The notes: generated from the sequence alone by a model not told the origin. 64,000 nt of DNA from Pedobacter sp. Leaf170 (GCF_920984665.1 NZ_CAKLBP010000002.1:744001-808000), one strand, 5' to 3'; positions 46,146-55,052 are shown, counted from the stretch's first letter. Program-made: numbers and translations.

Positions 46146-46158
46146 TAATTAAAGAACA

Positions 46159-46692
46159 ATGAGACACGGTAAAAAAGTTAATCACTTAGGCAGAACCGAC
46201 AGCCACAGAAAAGCGATGTTAGCTAACATGGCTACTTCACTTATTAAGCACAAAAGAATTACTACAACTTTAGCTAAAGCTAAATCTTTACGTACTTATG
46301 TTGAGCCAATTATCACTAAATCAAAAAATGATACTACTCACTCACGTCGTACAGTATTTGCTTACTTACAAGATAAAGAAGTTGTAACTATTTTATTCCG
46401 CGAAGTTGCTGAGAAAGTTGCTAACCGTCCGGGTGGTTATACTCGTATTATTAAATTAAACAATCGTTTAGGTGATAATGCAGAAATGGCTTTAATCGAA
46501 TTAGTTGATTTCAACGAAGTTTACGGTAAAGACGTAGAGGCTAAAGAAGAAAAGAAAACAACTCGTCGTGGTAGAAGTAAAGCAACAGCTGCTCCAAAAG
46601 CAAAAGAAGCTAAAGCTGAAACTACTGAAGAAGTTGCACCAGAAGCTACTACTGAAGAAGCTCCTGCTACTGAAGAGCCTAAAGGAGAATAA
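46159..46692 (+). CDS. rplQ: 50S ribosomal protein L17 with an acidic Ala/Glu/Thr-rich tail
   Basis: 177 residues. Core of ~125: [71 protein letters not shown]. Beyond it are ~50 residues: first basic ([21 protein letters not shown]), then acidic ([21 protein letters not shown]). E. coli L17 is 127 residues. Tail role unknown. Terminates the run. Confidence 0.98.
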   Translation: MRHGKKVNHLGRTDSHRKAMLANMATSLIKHKRITTTLAKAKSLRTYVEPIITKSKNDTTHSRRTVFAYLQDKEVVTILFREVAEKVANRPGGYTRIIKLNNRLGDNAEMALIELVDFNEVYGKDVEAKEEKKTTRRGRSKATAAPKAKEAKAETTEEVAPEATTEEAPATEEPKGE

Positions 46693-46713
46693 TTTAATTC
46701 ACTTTAAAATCTT

Positions 46714-46748
46714 AAAAAGTCCTGTTCTAACGAGCAGGACTTTTTTTG
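46714..46748 (+). terminator. Rho-independent terminator after rplQ
   Basis: 14-bp stem (46714-46727 with 46732-46745, one G-T pair), TAAC loop, T-run. Ends the ribosomal transcript. Confidence 0.94.
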
Positions 46749-46780
46749 TTTATATTCAACTTCAAATTAATTATTAAAAA

Positions 46781-47605
46781 ATGCGAACATTAGCTTTTAT
46801 CATCAGCTTGCTATTATATACCTCAAAAACCTTTGCACAAGGTATTCCATCTCGCCAGTTATCATTAGAGGACAAGGTAATTTCTTTGAATAATATAAGA
46901 TTTGAGTTAAATGCTGATGGGCTTCCAAAGCAATCTAACATCGAAAATGATGGAAGGAATGACCAGCCTCAGCATCTTTTATACGAACCCATGCATTTTC
47001 ATTTTTATACATCTGCTAAGGCTCAGGAGAAAATGACCGTATTGAACCTTGATGTTGTTTCACAAAATAGGGATTCAATTGTGTGGAAAGCAACGAGCAC
47101 ATCGGCAAATTTAAAAATGAATGTATATGGTAAAATGCTCTCAAGTGGCTTAATAAAATATAGAATTAGTCTGCTACCAACAAATAATATCCATTTGGCT
47201 GCTGTAAATTTTCATATTCCATTTGAAAAATCTGTAGCCAGGTATTTAAAAGGATTGGGGCAGGATAGCTACATGAGACCAGATACTGTTAGATGGAATC
47301 AGGCTAGTTGGGAAAATATTGAACCCACTGTTTGGATTGGAAATGACTCATTAGGGCTTTATCTCGGCATAAAGGAATCAAGTAAGTGGTTGAAAAATAA
47401 TGGAGGAAGCATTCAAATTAATGTTAAAGGAAGTTCTATGCTTGCAGATGTTTATGCATCAAACATAACTTTAAACCAAGGGGATATATTGGATTTTGAT
47501 TTTAATTTGATTGTAACAGCTCAAACCAGTAAGGGGCAGTATTCTATCGCAAAGCGATTTAAAAAATATAAAAAATTGGATAAGAAAGCATCTAACAAAA
47601 ACTAA
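46781..47605 (+). CDS. Exported beta-rich protein of unknown function
   Basis: 274 residues. Signal peptide (LAFIISLLLYTSKTFAQG). The mature part is all beta in character: VISLNNIRFELNADGLPKQ, HFYTSAKAQEKMTVLN, LIKYRISLLPTNNIHLAAVNFHIPF. The stretch YLKGLGQDSYMRPDTVRWN followed by PTVWIGNDSLGLYLGIKES is reminiscent of the N-terminal beta-sandwich of GH123-like/DUF6067 proteins, but the catalytic barrel is missing, so no enzyme activity is claimed. Ends in a basic tail (KRFKKYKKLDKK). Function unknown. Confidence 0.7.
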   Translation: MRTLAFIISLLLYTSKTFAQGIPSRQLSLEDKVISLNNIRFELNADGLPKQSNIENDGRNDQPQHLLYEPMHFHFYTSAKAQEKMTVLNLDVVSQNRDSIVWKATSTSANLKMNVYGKMLSSGLIKYRISLLPTNNIHLAAVNFHIPFEKSVARYLKGLGQDSYMRPDTVRWNQASWENIEPTVWIGNDSLGLYLGIKESSKWLKNNGGSIQINVKGSSMLADVYASNITLNQGDILDFDFNLIVTAQTSKGQYSIAKRFKKYKKLDKKASNKN

Positions 47606-47607
47606 AA

Positions 47608-47633
47608 ACCGAAGCGCTGAAGAACGCTTCGGT
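47608..47633 (-). terminator. Terminator for the GMC/subunit-3 operon (minus strand)
   Basis: Perfect 9-bp stem (47608-47616 with 47625-47633), 8-nt loop; read on the minus strand it is followed by a U-rich run (TTTTAGTTTTTG). It lies between convergent genes. Confidence 0.75.
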
Positions 47634-47645
47634 AAATTATGCTTA

Positions 47646-48281
47646 TTATATTTTAACGTTTTGCATGCCGTATTGCTTTAACACGTCATCTGGAACTCCT
47701 GCCCATTGGTTAGGGCTATTCCCAACGTAACCAATATCTTTTACACCCATTTCGGTAGTGTAAAAACCTGAAGCTGTTAAATCTCTCATTCTATTGAAAA
47801 ATTTAACTCCAGGCAGCATTTCTGGCCTAGCCTTTTTTGGGTAAGCAATTTCATCTACAACAGATATTCTTTCTTTTTCTGTAGCTTCTGCAAATGATTT
47901 TTGGAATTTATTGAAGCAATAAATATCTAACCATTTTAAACCGCCTCGCATAGGAACTTTATGTTCAGGAATATCCTTAACAATAAATTCTATAAATTCT
48001 GGCACTTTAGCATCCGATGCACTTCCGGAAACATCATCTTTAGGGATAATGATATCGGCAAGAATTGTAATGGTTGCCATTTCATGTTTAGTAAAGAAAG
48101 TTTCAGAGTTAAGATTTTTATCTCTGTCGATTTCCCATTGTTCCCGCCCAGCCTCGCTAGCTTTTTCATCGGTAGCAGGGGCAACTTCTGTTTTACTTTC
48201 TGGTTGTTTACAAGCATCAATTATAACACTCGTACTTATCGCTGTTAAACCTAATGCTTTTAGTGAATCACGTCTGTTCAT
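47646..48281 (-). CDS. Gluconate 2-dehydrogenase subunit 3 family protein, Tat lipoprotein
   Basis: 211 residues. The N-terminus has a twin-arginine motif (NRRDSLKALGL) and a lipobox ending IIDAC. The mature part matches the family (EMATITILADIIIPKDDVSGSASDAKVPEFIEFIV, MRGGLKWLDIYCFNKF, EIAYPKKARPEMLPGVKFFNRMRDLTASGFYTTEMGVKDIGY). These small subunits carry their GMC partner through Tat and stabilise it. Encoded 10 bp after the GMC gene on the same strand. No cytochrome subunit is adjacent. Confidence 0.92.
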   Translation of the reverse strand: MNRRDSLKALGLTAISTSVIIDACKQPESKTEVAPATDEKASEAGREQWEIDRDKNLNSETFFTKHEMATITILADIIIPKDDVSGSASDAKVPEFIEFIVKDIPEHKVPMRGGLKWLDIYCFNKFQKSFAEATEKERISVVDEIAYPKKARPEMLPGVKFFNRMRDLTASGFYTTEMGVKDIGYVGNSPNQWAGVPDDVLKQYGMQNVKI

Positions 48282-48291
48282 AATATGATGC

Positions 48292-50028
48292 TTAAATGTT
48301 TTGTTTTTTCTTTTGAGCCAATATGTATTCGGCAGTCCTCATTGCCAATGCTAAAATAGTCCAGGTTGCGTTTTTATCCCCTTGTTGAACAAAAGGGCCA
48401 GCATCAACAACAAAGAGATTTTTACAATCGTGTGCCTGGCAATATTTATTTAATGCCGATTTTTTAGGATCATCACCCATTCTAATTGTTCCCACTTCGT
48501 GGATAATTTTACCTGGATTTAGCAAGCCATAATTGGTATCGGCTCCATGAATTTCTGAAGTTACAACAGCGCCCATTTCTTTCATAATTGATAAAAAGGT
48601 TTCTTGCATGTGTTTTGCTTGCAGAATTTCCTCTTTAGCCCATTTATAATTAAATCTTAATACCGGAATACCATATTTGTCAACCACATCAGGGTCTATT
48701 TCGCAATAATTATCTGCCCTTGCAATTGCAGTTCCTCTACCAGCCATACCAACACTTGTTCCGTAAAAGCGGCGATAATCATCTTTTAATGATTTACCAT
48801 AACCGCCAGCCTCTTTCTTGTTACCATTTCTATCTGGTACCATTCCGTTCATTTTTGCAACGCCGCCGCCAAATCCATAAGATGGCATACCTAAACCACC
48901 ACCGTATTCTATATGATAGCCGCGAGGGAAATCAAGCTTTTTATTATCGAGCCACCAGGGTGAATAAATGTGAACACTGCCTAAACCATCTTCATTATAA
49001 CGTTTTCTATCCATTAACTGAGGTAAGAAACCATAAACACCTGCACCGGTAGAATCGTGTAAATATTTACCTACAACCCCGCTGCTGTTGGCTAAACCTC
49101 CCGGATGCGCTGATGATTTTGAATTTAATAAAATACGTGCAGATTCGCAGGCACTAGCGCCTAAAATGACGAGTTTACCGGTAACCTGATATTCTTGCAG
49201 GTCTTTTCTATTAACATAAGATACACCTTTAGCATTTCCATCTTTATCCGTAATCACTTCTCTAACCATTGCATCGGTAATTACTGTTAAATTACCGGTT
49301 TTTACAGCCGGTATTACCAGGCAGGATGATGCAGAGAAATCTCCATAAACTTTGCAACTTCTACCGCATTGACCGCAGTAAAAACAAGGGGCACGGTCGT
49401 TATTGCCTTTTATAGATTCTGTCATTACTGCGCCACGGCCGGTAATTACTTTAACACCTGCTTTTTCAGCTCCTTTTTTTATGAATAGCTCATTTAATCT
49501 TGGTTTAGGAGGTTTCATGAAAATCCCATCGGGTTCATTTTCGATGCCTTCTGCCGTTCCGTAAATTCCAATCATGCGGTCAACCTTATCATAAAACGGT
49601 TTCACATCATCATAAGTGATAGGCCATGCATCCGTTAAACCATCTGTTGGTTTAAAATCTACCGGACCCATTCTAAGTGATATTCTGCCCCAATGGTTTG
49701 TTCTTCCACCCAGCATACGTGAGCGAAACCATTCAAACTCTGTTTTATTTTTTTGAGTGTAAGGTTCTCCTTCAAGTTCCCAGCCGCCATAAGAGGCATC
49801 AAAATCGCCAAAGGGCCGCACCGTTCCTGCACCTCTACGTGGAGATTCCCAAGGCCATTTTAATTGGTGAGAATCCATTCTGGGGTCGAAATACTGACCG
49901 GCCTCGAGCATTAAAACCTTTTGCCCGGCATTTGCTAACACGTAGGCTGCCATCCCACCGCCAGCACCCGAACCAACAACTATGGCATCGTAAACAGTGG
50001 GCGATTTTTTTATTTGAAAGTCACTCAT
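48292..50028 (-). CDS. GMC-family FAD oxidoreductase, sugar/glucoside dehydrogenase type
   Basis: 578 residues. FAD-binding motif at ~13-43 (YDAIVVGSGAGGGMAAYVLA, LMLEAG); RMLGGRTNHWGRISLRM; a four-Cys motif at 215, 218, 221 and 225 (CFYCGQCGRSC), which in related FAD dehydrogenases holds an iron-sulfur cluster; the catalytic His region HEVGTIRMG; and the C-terminal NLFVVDAGPFVQQGDKNATWTILALAMRTA. No signal peptide: the Tat-borne small subunit probably carries it out. Likely oxidises a sugar or glycoside, perhaps at C3 as in glucoside 3-dehydrogenases; the electron acceptor is not encoded here. Confidence 0.9.
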   Translation of the reverse strand: MSDFQIKKSPTVYDAIVVGSGAGGGMAAYVLANAGQKVLMLEAGQYFDPRMDSHQLKWPWESPRRGAGTVRPFGDFDASYGGWELEGEPYTQKNKTEFEWFRSRMLGGRTNHWGRISLRMGPVDFKPTDGLTDAWPITYDDVKPFYDKVDRMIGIYGTAEGIENEPDGIFMKPPKPRLNELFIKKGAEKAGVKVITGRGAVMTESIKGNNDRAPCFYCGQCGRSCKVYGDFSASSCLVIPAVKTGNLTVITDAMVREVITDKDGNAKGVSYVNRKDLQEYQVTGKLVILGASACESARILLNSKSSAHPGGLANSSGVVGKYLHDSTGAGVYGFLPQLMDRKRYNEDGLGSVHIYSPWWLDNKKLDFPRGYHIEYGGGLGMPSYGFGGGVAKMNGMVPDRNGNKKEAGGYGKSLKDDYRRFYGTSVGMAGRGTAIARADNYCEIDPDVVDKYGIPVLRFNYKWAKEEILQAKHMQETFLSIMKEMGAVVTSEIHGADTNYGLLNPGKIIHEVGTIRMGDDPKKSALNKYCQAHDCKNLFVVDAGPFVQQGDKNATWTILALAMRTAEYILAQKKKQNI

Positions 50029-50266
50029 GAATAGGAAATAGATTAAATTGAATTTCTAATCTAAGGCTTAATTTTTTTAAATAAAAGTATTTATACGGCA
50101 AATCTTCTTTTTGGAATGGTTATAGATAAAAACTGCATAGTTATCGCTAAATCGTATTAGCGGAGTGCTGGTTAAATAATTTTCAATAAATTTCGGGCTT
50201 ATCATTTTAGAAAGTCTTTTGAGTGTTACAATCATTCCAACATAGCCATTGCTTGGCAAACTTATT

Positions 50267-50274
50267 TATCTTTG
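50267..50274 (+). promoter_or_regulatory. -7 box TATCTTTG before the methyltransferase gene at 50290
   Basis: Exact TAnnTTTG, 15 nt before the ATG. The nearest TTG (50249-50251) is only 15 bp upstream. Confidence 0.45.
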
Positions 50275-50289
50275 TATTTTTTATAGAGG

Positions 50290-51495
50290 ATGGAAGTATC
50301 AGAATATATCGAACAGTTTGCAATCAAGATTAACGAAAGCCTGAAAATGCAGACATTTGTTAAAATTTCGCTCGGCAATTATCGTGGAAACGAAGAGGGA
50401 TTAAAACAGATTTTGGTTAGAAGAGTAATTATTAAGCGTGATGATAAATTAGCCTTAACTTTTAGATATAAAACTCGAGATATCGTTAAAAACTTTGCTC
50501 TAGACGAAGGAATTCAAATGATTTCTGATTATCTGGATAATGGATTCAAAATTGCGACTTTAATTACCACGCAAAACGACCACATTTTAGAGGAATTGAT
50601 TAATAAAAAAATCGTTTTCAGGACAATTGAATCATCTAACAAAAAATTACCTGAACTAAGCCACGATAAGGAAAAGGAAAGATTAATCAAACCTGGTTCT
50701 AAAGCTTATTTAAACGCACTTAAAATTACGGATACAGAAGGAAAGGTTTACAAAAATGCACAAGATAAATTCAGGCAGATAAATCATTATATAGAAATTT
50801 TAAGTTCTTTAATTAAAGAATTACCTGAAGGTACAATAAGCAAAGTTGCCGATATGGGTTCTGGTAAAGGATATTTAACTTTTGCTTTGTACGATTATTT
50901 GCATTCAGTTTTAAAACTGGATTCTGAAGTAATTGGTGTAGAATACCGAAAAGATATGGTTGACTTGTGCAATCGCGTTGCTTCTGAATCTTCATTTGAA
51001 AAACTGAAATTTGCAGAAGGCTCGATTCAGGATTTTGATGCAAATGATGTGAATTTATTAATTGCACTTCATGCATGCGATACCGCAACAGATGATGCGA
51101 TTTTTAAAGGCATTAAGGCAAATGCCGAATTAATTGTTGTTGCACCTTGCTGCCACAAACAAATCCGCAGGGAAATTGAGCAAAATAAAGTTAAGAATGA
51201 TGTTTCATTTTTAACCAAATACGGAATCTTTTTAGAGCGCCAGGCTGAGATGGTTACAGATGGAATTAGAGCGTTAATTTTAGAGTATTTTGGTTATAAA
51301 ACTAAGGTGTTGGAATTTATCTCTGATGCGCATACACCCAAAAATGTTTTAGTTGTTGGGATAAAAAAAAATCAAAAGTCTTTAGTCGGAAGTCCGATAA
51401 ATGAAACACAGAAGGAAATCCTTCAAAAAATCAAAGACAGCAAGGCGTATTTTGGCATTCAATATCATCATTTAGAAAGATTGTTGGGATTGTAA
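50290..51495 (+). CDS. SAM-dependent methyltransferase (METTL25/RRNAD1-like type)
   Basis: 401 residues. The N-terminal ~180 residues form a separate domain with no known motif. Then KVADMGSGKGYLTFALYDYL (motif I), VIGVEYRKDMVDLC and NLLIALHACDTATDDAIFKGI, and the signature VVAPCCHKQIRREI. This His-Ala-Cys-Asp and Pro-Cys-Cys-His pattern is that of Methyltransf_32 proteins such as METTL25, GSTCD and RRNAD1. Target unknown, possibly RNA. Confidence 0.8.
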   Translation: MEVSEYIEQFAIKINESLKMQTFVKISLGNYRGNEEGLKQILVRRVIIKRDDKLALTFRYKTRDIVKNFALDEGIQMISDYLDNGFKIATLITTQNDHILEELINKKIVFRTIESSNKKLPELSHDKEKERLIKPGSKAYLNALKITDTEGKVYKNAQDKFRQINHYIEILSSLIKELPEGTISKVADMGSGKGYLTFALYDYLHSVLKLDSEVIGVEYRKDMVDLCNRVASESSFEKLKFAEGSIQDFDANDVNLLIALHACDTATDDAIFKGIKANAELIVVAPCCHKQIRREIEQNKVKNDVSFLTKYGIFLERQAEMVTDGIRALILEYFGYKTKVLEFISDAHTPKNVLVVGIKKNQKSLVGSPINETQKEILQKIKDSKAYFGIQYHHLERLLGL

Positions 51496-51509
51496 ATTAC
51501 GCCTAAACC

Positions 51510-51968
51510 TTATTCGTAACGCTTGCCCTTTTTGTGCTTTAAACCTTCATCAACAGATAATGGGCCTGAGCCAATTACCCAAAATAAAATGAGCAAAAAC
51601 AACACTATCACAGATAACCAAAGCTCAGAATTAAGCATTGAAAAGCCCTGCAAAATATTCACGAAAAATACGGCGCAAAGTAAAATGGGCATTTGGATTA
51701 CTGCTGCAAATCGGGTAACTAATCCTAAAGTGATGAGTATGCCGCCAACCAAATGAGCGAAGGCAACTACGTGTATGGCAACGCTAATTAAAACGCTAGA
51801 AAAGCCAAAAACATTGTTCTGCGTTATTAGGTTTTGCAATGTGTTGGTATCACTAATAAATGAAATGCCTTTTCCAAAAATTATAAGGCCTAAAATTATT
51901 CTCAAAAAATCAAGCCATTTTGTTTGATGAACATCTCCCCAATGTTCAATTTTACGGATTACGTTCAT
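51510..51968 (-). CDS. DoxX-family membrane protein
   Basis: 152 residues with four membrane helices: WLDFLRIILGLIIFGKGISFI, SSVLISVAIHVVAFAHLVGGILITLGLVTR, VIQMPILLCAVFFVNIL, ELWLSVIVLFLLILFWVIGSG. The FGKG and HLVGGILITLGL words fit DoxX. Role unclear; some relatives act in redox or sulfur metabolism. Confidence 0.8.
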   Translation of the reverse strand: MNVIRKIEHWGDVHQTKWLDFLRIILGLIIFGKGISFISDTNTLQNLITQNNVFGFSSVLISVAIHVVAFAHLVGGILITLGLVTRFAAVIQMPILLCAVFFVNILQGFSMLNSELWLSVIVLFLLILFWVIGSGPLSVDEGLKHKKGKRYE

Positions 51969-52125
51969 GGTGAACCTCCCTTTTGGTGAATTTATATATT
52001 AAGTTACGAAAATCCTGATTTTAAAACAACATTACACACCTATTAATTTAACATAAAATTAATTTATACCATTTCGGTTTTTGGTATAAAATTTGTATTA
52101 TTGTAAAAATAGGAGCGTTTTTGTT

Positions 52126-52233
52126 ATGAGTAATGAAATTTTAGAAATCTCGGTATCTATTGATGAAAAATTTGATCTTCAATTTAATTGGTTAGGCTTT
52201 TGGGCTTCGGCGCTTAAATTTATTGGCAAATAA
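52126..52233 (+). CDS. Small ORF coding a 35-residue amphipathic peptide
   Basis: MSNEILEISVSIDEKFDLQF, followed by NWLGFWASALKFIGK. The first half is acidic, the second aromatic and hydrophobic with basic residues at the end. It lies alone in the 51969-52373 spacer. A downstream UUUUUC tract begins at 52235. No homolog is known to me. Could be a real small protein, or chance; the sharp polarity argues for the former. Confidence 0.4.
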   Translation: MSNEILEISVSIDEKFDLQFNWLGFWASALKFIGK

Positions 52234-52358
52234 TTTTTCATCAATTAATAATCTGTGTTAGACTCACCGGTCTAATAAATTCATACATCCTATTTTTCTG
52301 ATTTATTTGTAATCATTCTGTCCTGTTCTTTCAACTTTAGTCTTTCAGCTTTTAGCCT

Positions 52359-52366
52359 TATATTTG
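52359..52366 (+). promoter_or_regulatory. -7 box TATATTTG, 7 nt before the RlmD start
   Basis: Exact TAnnTTTG; no TTG at -33. Implies a very short leader. Confidence 0.45.
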
Positions 52367-52373
52367 CGGCATA

Positions 52374-53786
52374 ATGAGTAGAAGAAAACCTGGTACGGTA
52401 ACTATAATTCCAAACGTACAAATAATAGATATTGCAGAAGAGGGAAAAGGTGTTGGCAAAGCCGATGAATTGGTGATTTTTGTTGATAAAGCTGTGCCTG
52501 GCGATGTGGTTGACGTTCGGTTAACCAAAAAGAAAAAAAACTTTGCCGAGGCTATTATAGAGAAATTGCATGAGCAATCTGACCTGCGTACCGAACCATT
52601 TTGTGCTCATTTTGGAACATGCGGCGGCTGTAAATGGCAACACATGGGTTACGATGCTCAGTTAAAATTTAAACAAAAAAATGTTGAGGCTGCATTACAG
52701 CGACTCGGTAAAGTAGATACCTCATCAGCAGAACCGATTCTAGGTTCAGTTAAAAATAAATATTACCGTAATAAATTAGAATTTACCTTTTCGAATAAAC
52801 GCTGGCTTGAAAAAGTTGATGTGGATAAGGATGAGGATTTCGATATGAATGCTTTGGGATTTCATGTTCCGTTGCGTTTTGATAAAATATTAGATATTGA
52901 GCACTGTTATCTGCAAGATGAGCCATCAAATCAGATTAGAAATGCTGTCAGGAAGTATGCTCTGAAGAACGAGTTATCGTTTTACGATTTAAGAAACCAC
53001 GAAGGTGTTATGCGTAATTTGATTATCAGAACATCTACAACTGGAGAAGTTATGGTGGCGGTTGTTTTTGCTTATCCCGAAGAAGCACAAGTAAACGGTT
53101 TAATGAATTTTTTAAAGGCAGAATTCCCTCAAATAACATCGTTGTTGTATATCATCAACCAAAAGAAAAACGACACCATTTTTGATCAGGATGTAAATGT
53201 TTTTGCTGGTCGCGATCATATTTTTGAAGAAATGGATGGCATCAAATTTAAAATTGGTGTAAAATCATTCTATCAAACTAATTCTGAACAGGCTTTTAAA
53301 TTGTATAAAATTACCCGAGAGTTTGCCGGTTTTACTGGTAATGAATTGGTGTACGATTTATATACTGGTGCAGGTACAATTGCAAACTTTATTGCTAAAG
53401 ATGTAAAGCAGGTTGTTGGTGTTGAATATGTGCCAACGGCGATAGAAGATGCCAAGTTTAATTCAACCTTAAATGGGATTAACAATACCATTTTTTATGC
53501 AGGTGATATGAAAGACATTCTTACTTCAGATTTTATTTCAGCGCATGGCAAACCTGATGTGGTGATAACCGACCCACCAAGGGCCGGTATGCATACAGAT
53601 GTTGTGCAACGTTTATTAGAAATGGAAGCCGAAAAGATTGTGTATGTAAGTTGTAATGCTGCTACGCAAGCCCGAGATTTAGAACTATTGAAGGATAAAT
53701 ATGATGTAGCCAGAATAAAACCTGTTGATATGTTTCCGCATACGCAACACGTAGAAAATGTGGTATTATTGAAATTAAAAGGATAA
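52374..53786 (+). CDS. 23S rRNA (uracil-5-)-methyltransferase, RlmD/RlmCD-like
   Basis: 470 residues. N-terminal TRAM domain (VQIIDIAEEGKGVGKADELVIFVDKAVPGDVVDV); iron-sulfur Cys cluster CAHFGTCGGCKWQHM; then the SAM fold: KSFYQTNSEQAFKLY, VYDLYTGAGTIANFIA, VVGVEYVPTAIEDA, DVVITDPPRAGMH, and the catalytic Cys in KIVYVSCNAATQARDLELL. It methylates U at position 5 in 23S rRNA (U1939 in E. coli RlmD); the exact target in Bacteroidota is not certain. Confidence 0.93.
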   Translation: MSRRKPGTVTIIPNVQIIDIAEEGKGVGKADELVIFVDKAVPGDVVDVRLTKKKKNFAEAIIEKLHEQSDLRTEPFCAHFGTCGGCKWQHMGYDAQLKFKQKNVEAALQRLGKVDTSSAEPILGSVKNKYYRNKLEFTFSNKRWLEKVDVDKDEDFDMNALGFHVPLRFDKILDIEHCYLQDEPSNQIRNAVRKYALKNELSFYDLRNHEGVMRNLIIRTSTTGEVMVAVVFAYPEEAQVNGLMNFLKAEFPQITSLLYIINQKKNDTIFDQDVNVFAGRDHIFEEMDGIKFKIGVKSFYQTNSEQAFKLYKITREFAGFTGNELVYDLYTGAGTIANFIAKDVKQVVGVEYVPTAIEDAKFNSTLNGINNTIFYAGDMKDILTSDFISAHGKPDVVITDPPRAGMHTDVVQRLLEMEAEKIVYVSCNAATQARDLELLKDKYDVARIKPVDMFPHTQHVENVVLLKLKG

Positions 53787-53884
53787 GATAATTAATGATA
53801 GAATTAGTGAATAAGAGAATTTTAGATTTAGTAAATCAAACCCAATCACTCATTCAATAATTCATTCAATCAAAATTAAGAAAG

Positions 53885-54283
53885 ATGGATAGAGAAGAAT
53901 TATTAAGTGCGAAACCTGAAGATGATGGAACACCGAAGAAGGTTGAAAGCCCTTTAATTAGCTTAGAGAAAGATTTAGAATTTTATTCTGAAGCGATTAA
54001 AGAAGTTGCGGTTGAAATTATGGTTGAAGGTATTTCTGCTTATCCGATATTTATTGCACATCAGCATGAAGTTAGCCTGGGCGAGATTATTTTAAACCGA
54101 GAGGAATTAAATACGGATTGGACTATTCAGGCTTCTACACTGGAAGAGTTTGTAGAAAAGGGCATCATTAATAAAGAAAGAAAAGAGCAATTTTTAAAAG
54201 CCTACAAAAAACCAGAAGATTTTATGTGCGTTTTTGTAATCGTTCCGGAAGGGGCAAATTTTGTTTACTTCCCGTATAAATAA
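53885..54283 (+). CDS. Conserved hypothetical protein
   Basis: 132 residues. No signal peptide or membrane helix. Predicted alpha/beta: KDLEFYSEAIKEVAVEIMVEG, SAYPIFIAHQHEVSLGEIILN, DWTIQASTLEEFVEKGII, FMCVFVIVPEGANFVYFPYK. I do not recognise the family. Composition and codon use match neighbours, so it is a real gene. Confidence 0.65.
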   Translation: MDREELLSAKPEDDGTPKKVESPLISLEKDLEFYSEAIKEVAVEIMVEGISAYPIFIAHQHEVSLGEIILNREELNTDWTIQASTLEEFVEKGIINKERKEQFLKAYKKPEDFMCVFVIVPEGANFVYFPYK

Positions 54284-54316
54284 AAAAAGTGCTGTTTTGT
54301 ATCCGCAAAACAGCAC
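54281..54316 (-). terminator. Terminator for the GIN-domain gene (minus strand)
   Basis: Perfect 11-bp stem (54289-54299 with 54306-54316), 6-nt loop; on the minus strand the stem is followed by seven T residues. Confidence 0.85.
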
Positions 54317-54344
54317 CAGTAAATTAAATTAAACCTAAAACTAA

Positions 54345-55052
54345 CTAATTTACTTTAGTTACATCGCCACTTTTTGATGATGATGTTTTCTTTAAAGAAG
54401 CACTGCCTTTGTAATGCACATCGCTGCCACCACTAGCACCTGCCTCTAATCCTTTAGTTACATTTATATTTGCATCAGAACCTCCAGAAGCTGAAACTTT
54501 AGCATATTCCACCGGGAAATCGTATGCATTAACATCGCTACCGCCACTAGTTTGTAGTACCATATTTTCTGCTTTTCCGGTTAATTTTACGTCACTACCG
54601 CCGCTGCTTTGTATTTGTATATCTTTACAAACAAGGTTTAGTTTTACATCACTACCGCCTGATGAACGAATGGCAATTTTATCTGCTTTAATTTGATTTT
54701 GACTGAAAACATCACTTCCGCCGGATGCGGTTAAAGCATTTAATGTTTTAAAACTTAAATAAGCTTTGATGCTTTGGTTTCTAAACATGCTACTCCAATT
54801 TAAACCCTCTTTAACTTTGATGGTTAAATTGCCGCCGTTCTGTTCTACAACAACATTTTTAAGTAAATCTTCTGATGATTTAATATCAAGGTTTTCGGTA
54901 TTGCCTTGCGTTAAATATAAATCGATGCCGCTGCTTACAGTTACGCTGCTAATGTTTTTAATTGCAACATGTTTATTTTCCTGGGCACTTACATAATTAT
55001 TTGTAATCAGAAATAATATCAGCAATGCTGATGTTTTGAATAAGTTTTTCAT
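54345..55052 (-). CDS. Exported GIN-domain (DUF2807) protein with SGGSD repeats
   Basis: 235 residues. Signal peptide (ALLILFLITNNYVSAQ). The GIN/DUF2807 head domain (VTVSSGIDLYLTQGNTENLDIKSSEDLLKNVVVEQ, then LTIKVKEGLNW) continues into a right-handed beta-helix with six SGGSD-type turns spaced about 20 residues apart (ASGGSDVFSQ, SSGGSDVKLN, SSGGSDVKLT, TSGGSDVNAY, ASGGSDANIN, ASGGSDVHYK). Family members are surface or periplasmic proteins of unclear role, often called auto-transporter adhesin heads. Ends in a Ser/Lys tail. Confidence 0.88.
   Translation of the reverse strand: MKNLFKTSALLILFLITNNYVSAQENKHVAIKNISSVTVSSGIDLYLTQGNTENLDIKSSEDLLKNVVVEQNGGNLTIKVKEGLNWSSMFRNQSIKAYLSFKTLNALTASGGSDVFSQNQIKADKIAIRSSGGSDVKLNLVCKDIQIQSSGGSDVKLTGKAENMVLQTSGGSDVNAYDFPVEYAKVSASGGSDANINVTKGLEAGASGGSDVHYKGSASLKKTSSSKSGDVTKVN

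Noticed and set aside
46568-46777. Leu/Lys-rich ORF overlapping the end of rplQ
   Set aside because: Frame-shifted reading of the Ala/Glu/Lys tail of L17.
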